Assembly: GCF_002727185.1 (NCBI RefSeq)
Contig: NZ_NIZW01000004.1
Span: 62,001 to 126,000 of the forward strand
Length of the DNA stretch: 64,000 bases
DNA from: Rhodopirellula bahusiensis
Lineage (GTDB): Bacteria; Planctomycetota; Planctomycetia; Pirellulales; Pirellulaceae
Reading direction: 5' to 3'
Shown here: positions 40,992 through 49,562 of the stretch, one piece after another
Layout of the letters: each line of letters opens with the position of its first letter
Position numbering within the stretch: the first letter of the stretch is position 1
Program-made: the position numbers and the translations under genes
Notes under the pieces: model-generated
What the model saw: the letters and a program-made list of their open reading frames with translations, nothing else
What the model was told of the DNA's origin: nothing
The model's database searches: none

Positions 40992-43031
40992 CTAGCGAAG
41001 CAAGACGGCTTCGAGTTGTTTTTCGCAAGACGCGACCAACTCGTTGATGATCGAATCGGCATCGCCGCCGCTGAGTGTCTCCGTTTGGCTTTGCAATTCC
41101 ATCGAAAACAGCACGCGTTTCTTGTCGGGGCCGTCGACCTTTTCGTTGCGATACGTTTCGCGATAAGTCAGATCCGCCAAACGTTCCTTGGCCGCCTTGC
41201 GAACCAACCCAGCCAACTCGTTCCAACGCACTGACTCAGGCAACACCAAATTGAGGTCACGCTGAATCGACGGGAACGGACTGACCGCTTGCTGCTGCGG
41301 CACCAATCGCGATTGGTTGACCAACACGTCCGCGGACAACTCGGCTGCAACGACGCGACCGGTCAACTTCCATTGCTTGACCAACTTGTCATCAACAAAT
41401 CCCAAGAAGCCCAAACGCAATGGCTCCTTGCCACCGACAAGCGACAACTCCACCGCACCGCCCTTGGCAAAACCATCTCGCTGCACCGGAGCGACAGTCA
41501 ACTCACCTGGAACACCCAAGCGATCACAAAGCGTTTCGATGGTGCCCTTGAGAGCGAAGAAGTCTTCGCCAGCGATCAAACCAATGTGATAGGTCTCGTC
41601 GGGCAACAACGCGCTGTCGCTTCCCACGGGCGCGGGCAAGTAAACGTGAGCGATCTCAAACAGGTCCGCAATCAAACTGGCCGAAGCCCAGTTCGCGGCG
41701 CGGCTTTGCAGCAGACTTGGAATCAGCGATCGTCGCAGCGTCCGGGCACCTTCCAACATCGACGTGCGAGTCTGCAGAGCGGGCAACTCCGTCCACGGCG
41801 AGATCATTTGATCCAGCTTTTCGGTGACCACGCTGGGTGTCATCGCTTCGCTGATTCCGGCTGCGGTCAACACGCCGCGAATGCGTTCCATCGCGGTGTC
41901 GAAACGACGCTTGCTACTGGGAGCGACGGGGATCGGCGAGTCTTCAGGAATCTTGTCGTAACCGTGAATCCGCGCGACTTCCTCGATCAAGTCGACTTCG
42001 CGAGTCAAATCGTGACGCCAGCTTGGCGGGACACACTGCAACCCATCGGCGAACGCGGAAACCTCGCAACCGAGTGAACGCAGGATCTTGTCCAGTTCCG
42101 CGGTTTCGATTTCCAAACCTAACAGCGCCGCAACACGCTTGGGACGCAGCAACACGGTCTCGCGGGCTGGAATTTCAGGAGCAGTGTCGATGACACCCGG
42201 TGCAACTGATCCGCCAGCGATCTCGGTGATCAACTGGCACGCTCGGCGACTGGCCCAATCAATCCCGACTGGATCCACGCGACGTTCAAACCGGAACGAC
42301 GATGGGCTGTGCAGCTTCAATCGACGAGCCGTTCGCCGAACCGACAACGGCACAAACTCGGCGGCTTCCAAGACGATATCGGTCGTCGCTTCGGTGACTT
42401 CCGAGGACGCTCCGCCCATCACGCCACCAACGGCCAATGCATCGGACGAATCCGCGATCACGCATGTCGAATCGTTGAGGTCATAATTGCGGTGGTCAAT
42501 CGCTTCGAGTTGCTCTTTGTCTTTTCCTGAGCGAACGACGATCTTGCCATCGCCGACCTTCGCGAGATCAAACGCGTGCAGCGGTTGGCCACATTCCATC
42601 ATCACGTAATTGGTCACGTCGACGACGTTGTTGACCACGCCGATGCCAACGGACTTCAGCGACTCCTGCAACCACTCAGGGCTGTCGCCAACCTTCACGC
42701 CGCGAATCACGCGAGCGGTGTAGCGGGGGCAGGCTTCGGGCATCTTGTTCTCGACCGCAAGCGATTCGTCGATCGCCGCCCCGGACTCTTGATACTCGAT
42801 CGCTGGAATCTTCAGCTTCTGCTCGGTCAGCGCCGCGATTTCTCGAGCGACACCGATGTGTCCCAGGCAATCACCGCGATTGCTGGTGACTTCCAAGTCG
42901 ATCACGACGTCGCCGTCGACGGTTTCACTGCCTTCGTGATTCAGCCCAGACAGACTGAGTCGATCGACCAACTCATCGTGTGGCAGCGTCAGGTCAACGT
43001 ATCGCGACAACCATTTCCAAGAAACAAGCAT
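40992..43031 (-). CDS. pheT: Phenylalanyl-tRNA synthetase beta subunit, lacking the EMAP tRNA-binding domain
   Basis: The 679-residue protein charges tRNA-Phe with PheS. It starts 'MLVSWKWLSRYVDLTLPHDE' and goes directly to 'EVTSNRGDCLGHIGVARE', omitting the roughly 110-residue EMAP/OB fold that in most bacteria lies between these parts. B3/4 ('QPLHAFDLAKV', 'AVGGVMGGASSEVTE'), B5 and the C-terminal FDX-ACB domain ('PSIQRDLNLVLPESVRWNEL') are present. It is the last of rpmI-rplT-pheS-pheT. Confidence 0.95.
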   Translation of the reverse strand: MLVSWKWLSRYVDLTLPHDELVDRLSLSGLNHEGSETVDGDVVIDLEVTSNRGDCLGHIGVAREIAALTEQKLKIPAIEYQESGAAIDESLAVENKMPEACPRYTARVIRGVKVGDSPEWLQESLKSVGIGVVNNVVDVTNYVMMECGQPLHAFDLAKVGDGKIVVRSGKDKEQLEAIDHRNYDLNDSTCVIADSSDALAVGGVMGGASSEVTEATTDIVLEAAEFVPLSVRRTARRLKLHSPSSFRFERRVDPVGIDWASRRACQLITEIAGGSVAPGVIDTAPEIPARETVLLRPKRVAALLGLEIETAELDKILRSLGCEVSAFADGLQCVPPSWRHDLTREVDLIEEVARIHGYDKIPEDSPIPVAPSSKRRFDTAMERIRGVLTAAGISEAMTPSVVTEKLDQMISPWTELPALQTRTSMLEGARTLRRSLIPSLLQSRAANWASASLIADLFEIAHVYLPAPVGSDSALLPDETYHIGLIAGEDFFALKGTIETLCDRLGVPGELTVAPVQRDGFAKGGAVELSLVGGKEPLRLGFLGFVDDKLVKQWKLTGRVVAAELSADVLVNQSRLVPQQQAVSPFPSIQRDLNLVLPESVRWNELAGLVRKAAKERLADLTYRETYRNEKVDGPDKKRVLFSMELQSQTETLSGGDADSIINELVASCEKQLEAVLLR

Positions 43032-43131
43032 GAGAGCGAAGTGGGCAGAAGATGAAGTCGGGAGGGAAAATCTTGATAGAAACCGCAGAGCATCGTGTCG
43101 ATCGTGTTTTCACACGTGCGACAACTGGTAG

Positions 43132-43151
43132 CCGGATTCGCCAGAATTCGG
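43132..43151. repeat. Hairpin between pheS and pheT
   Basis: An 8-bp stem CCGGATTC/GAATTCGG (one G-T pair) and loop GCCA, in the 191-bp gap between the two synthetase genes. Confidence 0.55.
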
Positions 43152-43222
43152 ACCGCGAGTTGCTTCTTCAAAGTCAGTCGACAGCAGCTAAATCCAGCTC
43201 GCGTCAACGACGTTCTGATTGC

Positions 43223-44266
43223 TCAAAACTGTTTCAAGAACCGCAAGTCGCCGCTGTATAAATCGCGAATGTCGGTGATGCCATGACGACGCATGCACAG
43301 GCGTTCGACGCCGAGACCAAATGCGAATCCGCTGACCTTTTCAGGGTCGTAGCCAACAGCAGCGAACACGTTGGGATCGATCATCCCGGCGCCACCAAAT
43401 TCAATCCACGTTCCGTTCCACAGGAAGTCGACTTCGACACTGGGTTCGGTGAACGGGAAGAACGATGGCCGGAAGCGAATTTCAACGTCTTCGCCGAGGT
43501 AGTTGTTCGCGAAAACACGCAGGACGGTCTTCAAGTTGGCCATCGTCACGTTGGTGTCGACGAGCAACCCTTCCATCTGATGGAACATCGGGAAGTGCGT
43601 CGCATCCGGTGCATCGGGTCGATAAACACGTCCGAGCGAAATGGTTCGGATCGGCGGCTGAACTTCCTTCATCACGCGAATTTGAACGGTGCTGGTTTGG
43701 CTTCGCAGCAACTGCGAACCTTCGTCACCAGCACTGACCGAACTCTTGCCCGAGGGATCCTTCGCTGTCGCCAAGTAAAAGTTATCCAGCGGATCACGAG
43801 CGGGATGATCTTCGGGAATGTTCAGCGCAACGAAGTTGTGCCAGGGGTCTTCGACCTCGGGACCTTCGGCGACCTCAAATCCCATCCGCCCCATGATCTC
43901 AGTCAGGTGACTGATCGTTTGGGTGATCGGGTGAATGTGCCCGAGCGATGGGCGAGTCCCGGGCAAAGTGGGATCGAAAGTCGGATCGGCACCTGAATCG
44001 TCGCCACCAGCCAGGTTTTGCTGGGCGTCTTCGAAAGCAGAGTTGATCGCCGACTTGACGGCGTTCAGCTTCGCACCGGCGGCAGGCTTGTCAGCCTTTT
44101 CGATTCCGCCGAGCATTTTCTGAATGTCTTTGAGCTGCCCTTTCTTGGCACCCAAAAACGTCACACGAGCTTCCTCGAGCGCTGCCGCATCGGAAGCAGA
44201 AGTGAACGCGGATTCAGCGTCCGACTGGAGTTGATCCAGTCGGGAGAGGAATTGATCGAGTGACAT
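43223..44266 (-). CDS. pheS: Phenylalanyl-tRNA synthetase alpha subunit
   Basis: The 347-residue class II synthetase subunit has a helical N-terminal arm (about 1-90, '[19 protein letters not shown]'), motif 2 ('[20 protein letters not shown]') and motif 3 ('[20 protein letters not shown]'), with '[19 protein letters not shown]' in between. It is cytoplasmic and forms an (alpha-beta)2 enzyme with PheT. A 191-bp spacer separates it from pheT, larger than in most bacteria. It follows rplT by 9 bp. Confidence 0.97.
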   Translation of the reverse strand: MSLDQFLSRLDQLQSDAESAFTSASDAAALEEARVTFLGAKKGQLKDIQKMLGGIEKADKPAAGAKLNAVKSAINSAFEDAQQNLAGGDDSGADPTFDPTLPGTRPSLGHIHPITQTISHLTEIMGRMGFEVAEGPEVEDPWHNFVALNIPEDHPARDPLDNFYLATAKDPSGKSSVSAGDEGSQLLRSQTSTVQIRVMKEVQPPIRTISLGRVYRPDAPDATHFPMFHQMEGLLVDTNVTMANLKTVLRVFANNYLGEDVEIRFRPSFFPFTEPSVEVDFLWNGTWIEFGGAGMIDPNVFAAVGYDPEKVSGFAFGLGVERLCMRRHGITDIRDLYSGDLRFLKQF

Positions 44267-44275
44267 GATGGCGAC

Positions 44276-44632
44276 TTAAGCTGCCAGAGTCTCTTTGACC
44301 TTGTCGCAAACCTGCTTGAAGCCGGCGGCGTCATGAATCGCCATTTCCGACAACGATTTGCGATCGAGTTGAATCCCGGCTTTGTTCAAGCCATGGATGA
44401 ACTCACTGTAGCGCAACCCGTGTTGCTTGACGGCGGCGTTGATCCGAATGATCCACAGCTTGCGGAATTCGCGTTTGCGGACGCGACGGTCGCGGAATGC
44501 GAATGCGCCCGAACGGAGCAGGGTTTCTTTGACGGTACGCGTCAGATTCCCGCGGCCACCGCGGAAACCTTTGGCTCGTTTGAAAAGACGCTTCTTGGAT
44601 TGCCGGCGAGCGGCACCTTTGGTCGTACGCAT
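44276..44632 (-). CDS. rplT: 50S ribosomal protein bL20
   Basis: The 118-residue basic protein is full length, with '[20 protein letters not shown]' near the N-terminus and '[20 protein letters not shown]' in the middle. L20 binds 23S rRNA and starts large-subunit assembly; in many bacteria it also represses its own operon. The gene precedes pheS by 9 bp. Confidence 0.98.
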   Translation of the reverse strand: MRTTKGAARRQSKKRLFKRAKGFRGGRGNLTRTVKETLLRSGAFAFRDRRVRKREFRKLWIIRINAAVKQHGLRYSEFIHGLNKAGIQLDRKSLSEMAIHDAAGFKQVCDKVKETLAA

Positions 44633-44789
44633 CGAATTGAATTCCTAAATGCTGTGGTGATCTTTCGGGTCGTCCTGATTCAGGCCCCGGCAGAAAGAAA
44701 GGTCAACGCGACCGCTCGATCTCCGATGTTCTGCCCAACCAGGTGGCCGTTGGATTCCGTGGTGGAAAAGAAGTAATAGTCGGGTTGGA

Positions 44790-44996
44790 TCAGTAGCTGT
44801 TGCCGTTGAGGGCTGCGTGAATGGTTGGTTCCATGCACTCAGCAACTGCGGTGGTTCCACGCAGATTACGGCGACGTTTCTTGCTCAAACCCTTTGCCAA
44901 GTGGCTAGTACCGCTTTGACGGTGCATTGCCTTGCCTTTGGCAGACAGACGGAACCGTTTCTTGGTCCCTTTGTGAGTTTTGATTTTGGTTCCCAT
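44790..44996 (-). CDS. rpmI: 50S ribosomal protein bL35
   Basis: The 68-residue protein starts 'MGTKIKTHKGTKKRFRLSAK' and contains 'RQSGTSHLAKGLSKKRRRN'. It is a basic protein of normal length. A longer in-frame start upstream is not used. It is followed, after 157 bp, by rplT. The usual upstream infC is absent. Confidence 0.97.
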   Translation of the reverse strand: MGTKIKTHKGTKKRFRLSAKGKAMHRQSGTSHLAKGLSKKRRRNLRGTTAVAECMEPTIHAALNGNSY

Positions 44997-45410
44997 GAGG
45001 GCATCAACACTGGTTGGATGGTGAGTTTCGAAAAACGAAGCGTGGGAGCATATCGAAAAGTGCTCCGACCTGCTAGGGCGAGCGTCCGGATTCTGCCCCG
45101 TAATCACCGAGCAAAGCAGCGCACGCAACGCGGCTGTTCGGGCAGAGATCGGCAGGACGGACCGAATCGCTGCACAAAACCGCTCAGCGGCGGCAGGATT
45201 ACCTGCTCGTATCGACGAAGATTGCGTCCTCGAAGCAGACAAACAGCCCGATCCCTCAGCTTTCTTGCCAGACCGGCCGTTCCGGCCACACATCGCTCAG
45301 AACGCACGAATTTGTCGATCCAGCGACTCGCCGACCTCTCATTCGTCTATCATCGGACGCGATCGCTAAGATCCCTTCCCAATCCCCCTCCCCACAGAAG
45401 CACATTCCCC
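44997..45410. promoter_or_regulatory. Divergent intergenic region of rpmI and the secreted propeller gene
   Basis: A 414-bp region without coding frames that I trust. It may hold a leader RNA of the ribosomal operon, where L20 or L35 autoregulation is common, but I cannot recognise the leader structure. Confidence 0.4.
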
Positions 45411-46454
45411 ATGAATCTGACATTCTTCAATCGATATGGCTCATCCGCCTCAGCGACCGTCTCGGCGCCGCAACCCATCCATCGCCGAGCGACCATCGCC
45501 TGCATCGTCTTGGCGTTCATCGGATTGATGCTGCAGATCAGCACGGTCTCAGCCGCTGACGAATCGGACAACCAGCACCGCGTGCTTCTGCACGGCAAAA
45601 AAGGCTTGGTCGTCGTCGAACCGGATGGATCGATCGGATGGCAGATGGACTGGGGAGGCATCCACGATCTGCATCTTTTGCCCAATGGCCACATTCTGAC
45701 TCGCCAAGGCCCTGCGACCGTGGTCGAGATCGACCCGAGCAAGAAAGAAGTGGTTTGGAGCTACGATTGCGGCAAACAGGGTGGCAACGAGGGCAAACGA
45801 ATCGAGATCCACGCGTTCGAACCACTGCCCAGTGGCAATTTGATGATCGCCGAATCAGGTGCCCAAAGACTGATCGAAGTCAATCGCGAAGGTGAGATTG
45901 TCCACAAGATCGCCCTGCAGGTGGAACATCCCAACGCCCACACCGACACTCGCTTGGTACGACGGCTCGATTCAGGCAACTACTTGGTCGCTCACGAAGC
46001 CGACGGCAAAGCTCGCGAATACAACCACGACGGCGATGTGGTCTGGGAATACGAAGTGCCAATGTTCGGAAAGCAAACCGCCGGCGGCCACGGCCCGGAA
46101 GCATTCGGCAACCGCTTGTTCGCCGCATTGCGAATGGAAAGCGGCAACACACTGATTGCATCCGGCAACGGACACAGCATCCTCGAGGTCACGCCTGAAA
46201 AGGAAATCGTTTGGGAAGTCCACCAAAACGATTTGCCCGGAATCCGCTTGGCCTGGGTCACGACCTTGCAAATCTTGGAGAACGGCAACTACGTGATCGG
46301 GAACTGCCACGCCGGTCCCGGACAACCCATCCTCATCGAAATTGAACCCTCAACCAAAAAAGTTGTCTGGCAACTGGATCGATTCAAAGACTTTGGCAAC
46401 AACGTTTCCAACTCCGTCGTCATCGATGACGCCAAACTCAACTGGCTCGACTGA
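45411..46454 (+). CDS. Secreted beta-propeller protein (arylsulfotransferase/NHL-like)
   Basis: The 347-residue protein has a long N-terminal leader ending in a hydrophobic segment (about 28-46) and a propeller made of repeats with 'G.IGWQMDW', 'KEVVWSYDCGKQ', 'NGHSILEVTPEKEIVWEVHQ', like the planctomycete PQQ/NHL-type repeats. Each repeat has a G-[DN]-x-[ILV]-W-x pattern. It is exported. I cannot tell whether it is an enzyme. The start at the ATG at 45411 is chosen because it begins the leader; the frame is open much further but over the ribosomal region. Confidence 0.8.
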   Translation: MNLTFFNRYGSSASATVSAPQPIHRRATIACIVLAFIGLMLQISTVSAADESDNQHRVLLHGKKGLVVVEPDGSIGWQMDWGGIHDLHLLPNGHILTRQGPATVVEIDPSKKEVVWSYDCGKQGGNEGKRIEIHAFEPLPSGNLMIAESGAQRLIEVNREGEIVHKIALQVEHPNAHTDTRLVRRLDSGNYLVAHEADGKAREYNHDGDVVWEYEVPMFGKQTAGGHGPEAFGNRLFAALRMESGNTLIASGNGHSILEVTPEKEIVWEVHQNDLPGIRLAWVTTLQILENGNYVIGNCHAGPGQPILIEIEPSTKKVVWQLDRFKDFGNNVSNSVVIDDAKLNWLD

Positions 46455-46502
46455 ACTGAACGCTCAGCCTGAGCGAACAATCCCATCAACACAGCAACCT
46501 CC

Positions 46503-46946
46503 TCAAGGAATCAAAACGATCCGAAAATAGGATTGCATCAGATCGTGAAGGTTGCGGCACGCATCGCCGACGCGTGACTTCAAAATATAGCCGGCAACAT
46601 TCTTTTTGTACGCCGCGACCAAGTCCACCTCGTGGTCGGAAGTCGTCAGAACAAACACGACCGTTGAACTGAGTTCTGGGTCGCGGCGGATTTCCTCGAG
46701 AAACTCCACTCCGGTCATGATCGGCATGTTGAGGTCGAGAAAGATCATTCGGTGAGGGCCGACCGATTTCTCGGCATGCTCGCCACGCAAGATATCCAGG
46801 GCCTCCTGGCCGTTCTCTGCCACCGTCAGCGGATTGGGGACTTCATTCTTTTTGAGTCCACGTTGAAACGCCATCACATCGATCTCGTTGTCTTCCACAA
46901 GTAAGATGTGGACCTCGTCTAAACTCGAAACCGTTTTGTGCGACAT
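46503..46946 (-). CDS. Single-domain response regulator (Rcp1 type)
   Basis: The 147-residue protein is a receiver with all key residues: acidic pair in 'ILLVEDNEIDV', phospho-acceptor Asp in 'MIFLDLNMP', Thr in 'VLTTSDHEVD' and Lys in 'AGYILKSRV'. It has no output domain, like Rcp1/CheY-type partners of phytochrome-like or hybrid kinases. No kinase gene is adjacent. The ATG at 46946 gives the normal domain start; 40 upstream codons in frame are not conserved. Confidence 0.93.
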   Translation of the reverse strand: MSHKTVSSLDEVHILLVEDNEIDVMAFQRGLKKNEVPNPLTVAENGQEALDILRGEHAEKSVGPHRMIFLDLNMPIMTGVEFLEEIRRDPELSSTVVFVLTTSDHEVDLVAAYKKNVAGYILKSRVGDACRNLHDLMQSYFRIVLIP

Positions 46947-47289
46947 GTCGATTGACCAAACGAAAGAGAAGTGCTCGCAAGACTGAGATGAATAAAAGAG
47001 TCCGAAAGACGGCGGACGAAAGTGAGCTGCGAGCAGCGTCGCAGCATATCGAATCGTCCTATTCAATCGTAACGCTCAAACCTCACAGTTACAGCAAATC
47101 GCGGAGTCAACGCGATCCGCCGACGCCGTGACTTGCGTCCTTGCAGCAACAACCCCTCTGCAGAACGAGACGAAAAGCGGACCAACCGCAAAATTTGTGC
47201 ACAATCGAAGAAACGTCCCACTACCCAGAGAACGTCCGAAGATCTAAAGTGAACGCAATCGAGAATCGTTCTCATTTACAGGTGATGAC
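46947..47289. promoter_or_regulatory. Divergent intergenic region of the response regulator and feoAB
   Basis: A 343-bp spacer. No Fur box is obvious to the eye. AGGTGA at 47280-47285 is the likely ribosome binding site for the TTG start of feoA. Confidence 0.45.
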
Positions 47290-47520
47290 TTGATAGCTGA
47301 ACTCGCCCTGGATCGCTGTGGATCCAACAGTGCCGAAATCGTTCGATTGGACCTGCCCGAAAACTGCGCCTCGCGTTTGAAAGCGTTGGGTTTGTTTGAA
47401 GGTCAATTGGTGCAGTTGTCTCGTCGAGGCAACCCACTGATTTTGAAAGCTGCTGGAAGCCGAATCGCCGTCGCTGGAGAGATCGCCCAACAGATCTTCG
47501 TTCGAGCCACCGACGGATGA
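47290..47520 (+). CDS. feoA: Ferrous iron transport protein A
   Basis: The 76-residue SH3-like cytoplasmic protein contains 'SRLKALGLFEGQLVQLSRRG' and 'SRIAVAGEIAQQIFV', the family's core. It assists FeoB in ferrous iron uptake. The start is a TTG supported by AGGTGA 4 nt upstream; there is no ATG or GTG in frame before the domain. Its stop overlaps the feoB start by 4 bp. Confidence 0.92.
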   Translation: MIAELALDRCGSNSAEIVRLDLPENCASRLKALGLFEGQLVQLSRRGNPLILKAAGSRIAVAGEIAQQIFVRATDG

Positions 47521-49532
47521 GCGTAACACCGGTCGCTCCGTGCGACTCTTCCGAAGATGCCTCCGCCCAACAGCTTTGCCAAGCTCGCGTGGTTGCCATG
47601 GTCGGCAACCCCAACGTCGGCAAAACATCTCTCTTCAACCGCCTGACCAACCTGCTCGCGAAGACATCGAACTTCGCTGGCACAACCGTGGACCGACGAA
47701 CCGGCACGGCGGATTTGAATGAAGGCCAATCTTGCACGCTGGTCGATTTGCCCGGCCTGTATTCGCTGACTGCGTCGTCTCCTGAAGAGCAAATTGCTCG
47801 AGCATTCATCACCGGTGAATCCGAATGCCCGCCCGAGGGCGTGCTGGTCGTGGTCGACGCGACCAACCTTCAACGCAGCCTTGCCGTTGCCCGCGAGGCG
47901 ATCCAGTGCGGACGTCCAACATTGGTCGCGGTCAACATGATCGAACTGGCTCGCAAGAGCGGTGTCGACGTTGACCTGGAAGTGCTGTCTCAGAAACTCG
48001 GCTGCCCGGTCGTCGGTGTGTCCGCCCGCTCGGGCGAAGGTCTCGACGAACTCAAAACAAACCTGCGGCAGTTACTGCTACCGCGCAAGATGATTGTGCT
48101 GAGCGCCGACGCCGAACCTGCCGAACTGGATTGCGGTGCCTGCGGAGCCTGCCCTTTCGCAGATGGTCATCGCTGGGCATCCACTCTCGCCCGCGAAAGC
48201 ACTCGAACCGGGTACGTCGCTTCGGACGAATGGACGGACCGAGTCGACCAATTCACAACTCACCGATTCCTCGGCCCGGTGATCTTTGTCGCCGTCATGG
48301 TCGCCGCTTTTGCGTCCGTGTTTTATGTCGCCCAGTACCCAATGGAATGGCTCGACGCCAGCTTCGGCATTGTGACCGAAACGGTTGGCGGCTGGCTGCC
48401 CGAAGGCGATTTCAACAGCCTGATCACCGATGGCATCTTGGCGGGCATTGGCGGTGTTGTGATCTTCCTGCCGCAGATTTGCATTCTGTTTTTCATGCTG
48501 GCCATCCTAGAGGATTCTGGCTATCTCTCTCGCGCTGTCGTCGTGATCGATCGATGGATGCGACGTGTTGGATTGCCCGGCCAAGCGTTTGTGCCGTTGC
48601 TCGCCGCGCATGCTTGCGCCATCCCGGCCATCATGTCCACCAAAGTCATCGAGAATCGACGCGACCGCCTGGCCGCCATCATGGTCATTCCGCTGATGAC
48701 ATGCTCGGCTCGATTGCCCGTTTACACGATGGTCGCCGCACTGCTGTTTCCATCGAGCCCTTGGTCGGCGGCCCTGCTTTTCGCGTCAGCCTACGCACTC
48801 GGGATGGTTGCCGCATTCTTCGTCGCTTGGATCTTGAAACGATCGATCCTTCCCGGTGAAGCCGCCCCGCTGATCCTGGACTTGCCACCTTACCGGACGC
48901 CGTCACTCAGCAACGCGATTCGTCATGCCTACGAACGTGGCTGGGGTTTCCTCCGCGATGCCGGAGTGGTGATCCTCGTGATCAGCATTGGTATCTGGGT
49001 GTTGTCGACTTATCCAAAGTTGCCCGAAGAACGCTTTGCCGAGCAGATTCAAACAGCCGGTTTGAACGCAGAAACGCTCGAGGAATCCGATCTCGAAAAC
49101 CGCCGAGCCCTGGCGGAACAAGAATACGCCGTGATCGGACGAATGGGCAAATTTGTCCAGCCTGTTTTTGCCCCGCTCGGTTTCGACTGGAAGACCAGCG
49201 TCGGTGTGATGACCAGCTTTGCTGCTCGCGAAGTGGTCGTTTCGACGCTGAGCATCCTGTACGGATTGGGCCCGGAACCCGAAGACGAATCCTCGCTACA
49301 CGATCGGCTGATGTCGGCCACTGACGCGGAAGGTAATCGAGTTTTCACGCCCGCCACCTGTGTCAGCTTGCTCGTGTTCTTTGTCTTGGCGATGCAGTGT
49401 CTTCCGACGCAAGCCGTCACCAAGAAAGAAACCGGTTCGTGGGGATGGGCAATCTTCCAATTCGGTTACATGACCGTGTTGGCCTACGTTGCGGCGCTGA
49501 TCGCTTACCAAGCGATCTCACGGTTTGCCTGA
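47517..49532 (+). CDS. feoB: Ferrous iron transport protein B, with altered G4 motif and a Cys triplet
   Basis: The 671-residue inner-membrane Fe(II) importer has a GTPase domain (about 24-190) with P-loop 'GNPNVGKTS' (30-38), 'DLPG' (77-80) and G4 'NMIE' (140-143) in place of the usual NxxD. The G-domain is followed by C206, C209 and C212 in 'LDCGACGACPF', then the 'HRFLGPVIF' start of the transporter part with the Gate/FeoB_C blocks ('VFLPQICILFFMLAILEDSG', 'SGYLSRA..'). The changed G4 and the Cys cluster are unusual. It is coupled to feoA by the ATGA overlap. Confidence 0.95.
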   Translation: MSVTPVAPCDSSEDASAQQLCQARVVAMVGNPNVGKTSLFNRLTNLLAKTSNFAGTTVDRRTGTADLNEGQSCTLVDLPGLYSLTASSPEEQIARAFITGESECPPEGVLVVVDATNLQRSLAVAREAIQCGRPTLVAVNMIELARKSGVDVDLEVLSQKLGCPVVGVSARSGEGLDELKTNLRQLLLPRKMIVLSADAEPAELDCGACGACPFADGHRWASTLARESTRTGYVASDEWTDRVDQFTTHRFLGPVIFVAVMVAAFASVFYVAQYPMEWLDASFGIVTETVGGWLPEGDFNSLITDGILAGIGGVVIFLPQICILFFMLAILEDSGYLSRAVVVIDRWMRRVGLPGQAFVPLLAAHACAIPAIMSTKVIENRRDRLAAIMVIPLMTCSARLPVYTMVAALLFPSSPWSAALLFASAYALGMVAAFFVAWILKRSILPGEAAPLILDLPPYRTPSLSNAIRHAYERGWGFLRDAGVVILVISIGIWVLSTYPKLPEERFAEQIQTAGLNAETLEESDLENRRALAEQEYAVIGRMGKFVQPVFAPLGFDWKTSVGVMTSFAAREVVVSTLSILYGLGPEPEDESSLHDRLMSATDAEGNRVFTPATCVSLLVFFVLAMQCLPTQAVTKKETGSWGWAIFQFGYMTVLAYVAALIAYQAISRFA

Positions 49533-49562
49533 ACCATCGGATAGTTCCTTTCTGGGATCGGT

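Noticed and set aside
44997-45410. A structured ribosomal-protein leader before rpmI
   Set aside because: I cannot recognise a known leader fold by eye; only a few short GC-rich inverted pieces are seen.
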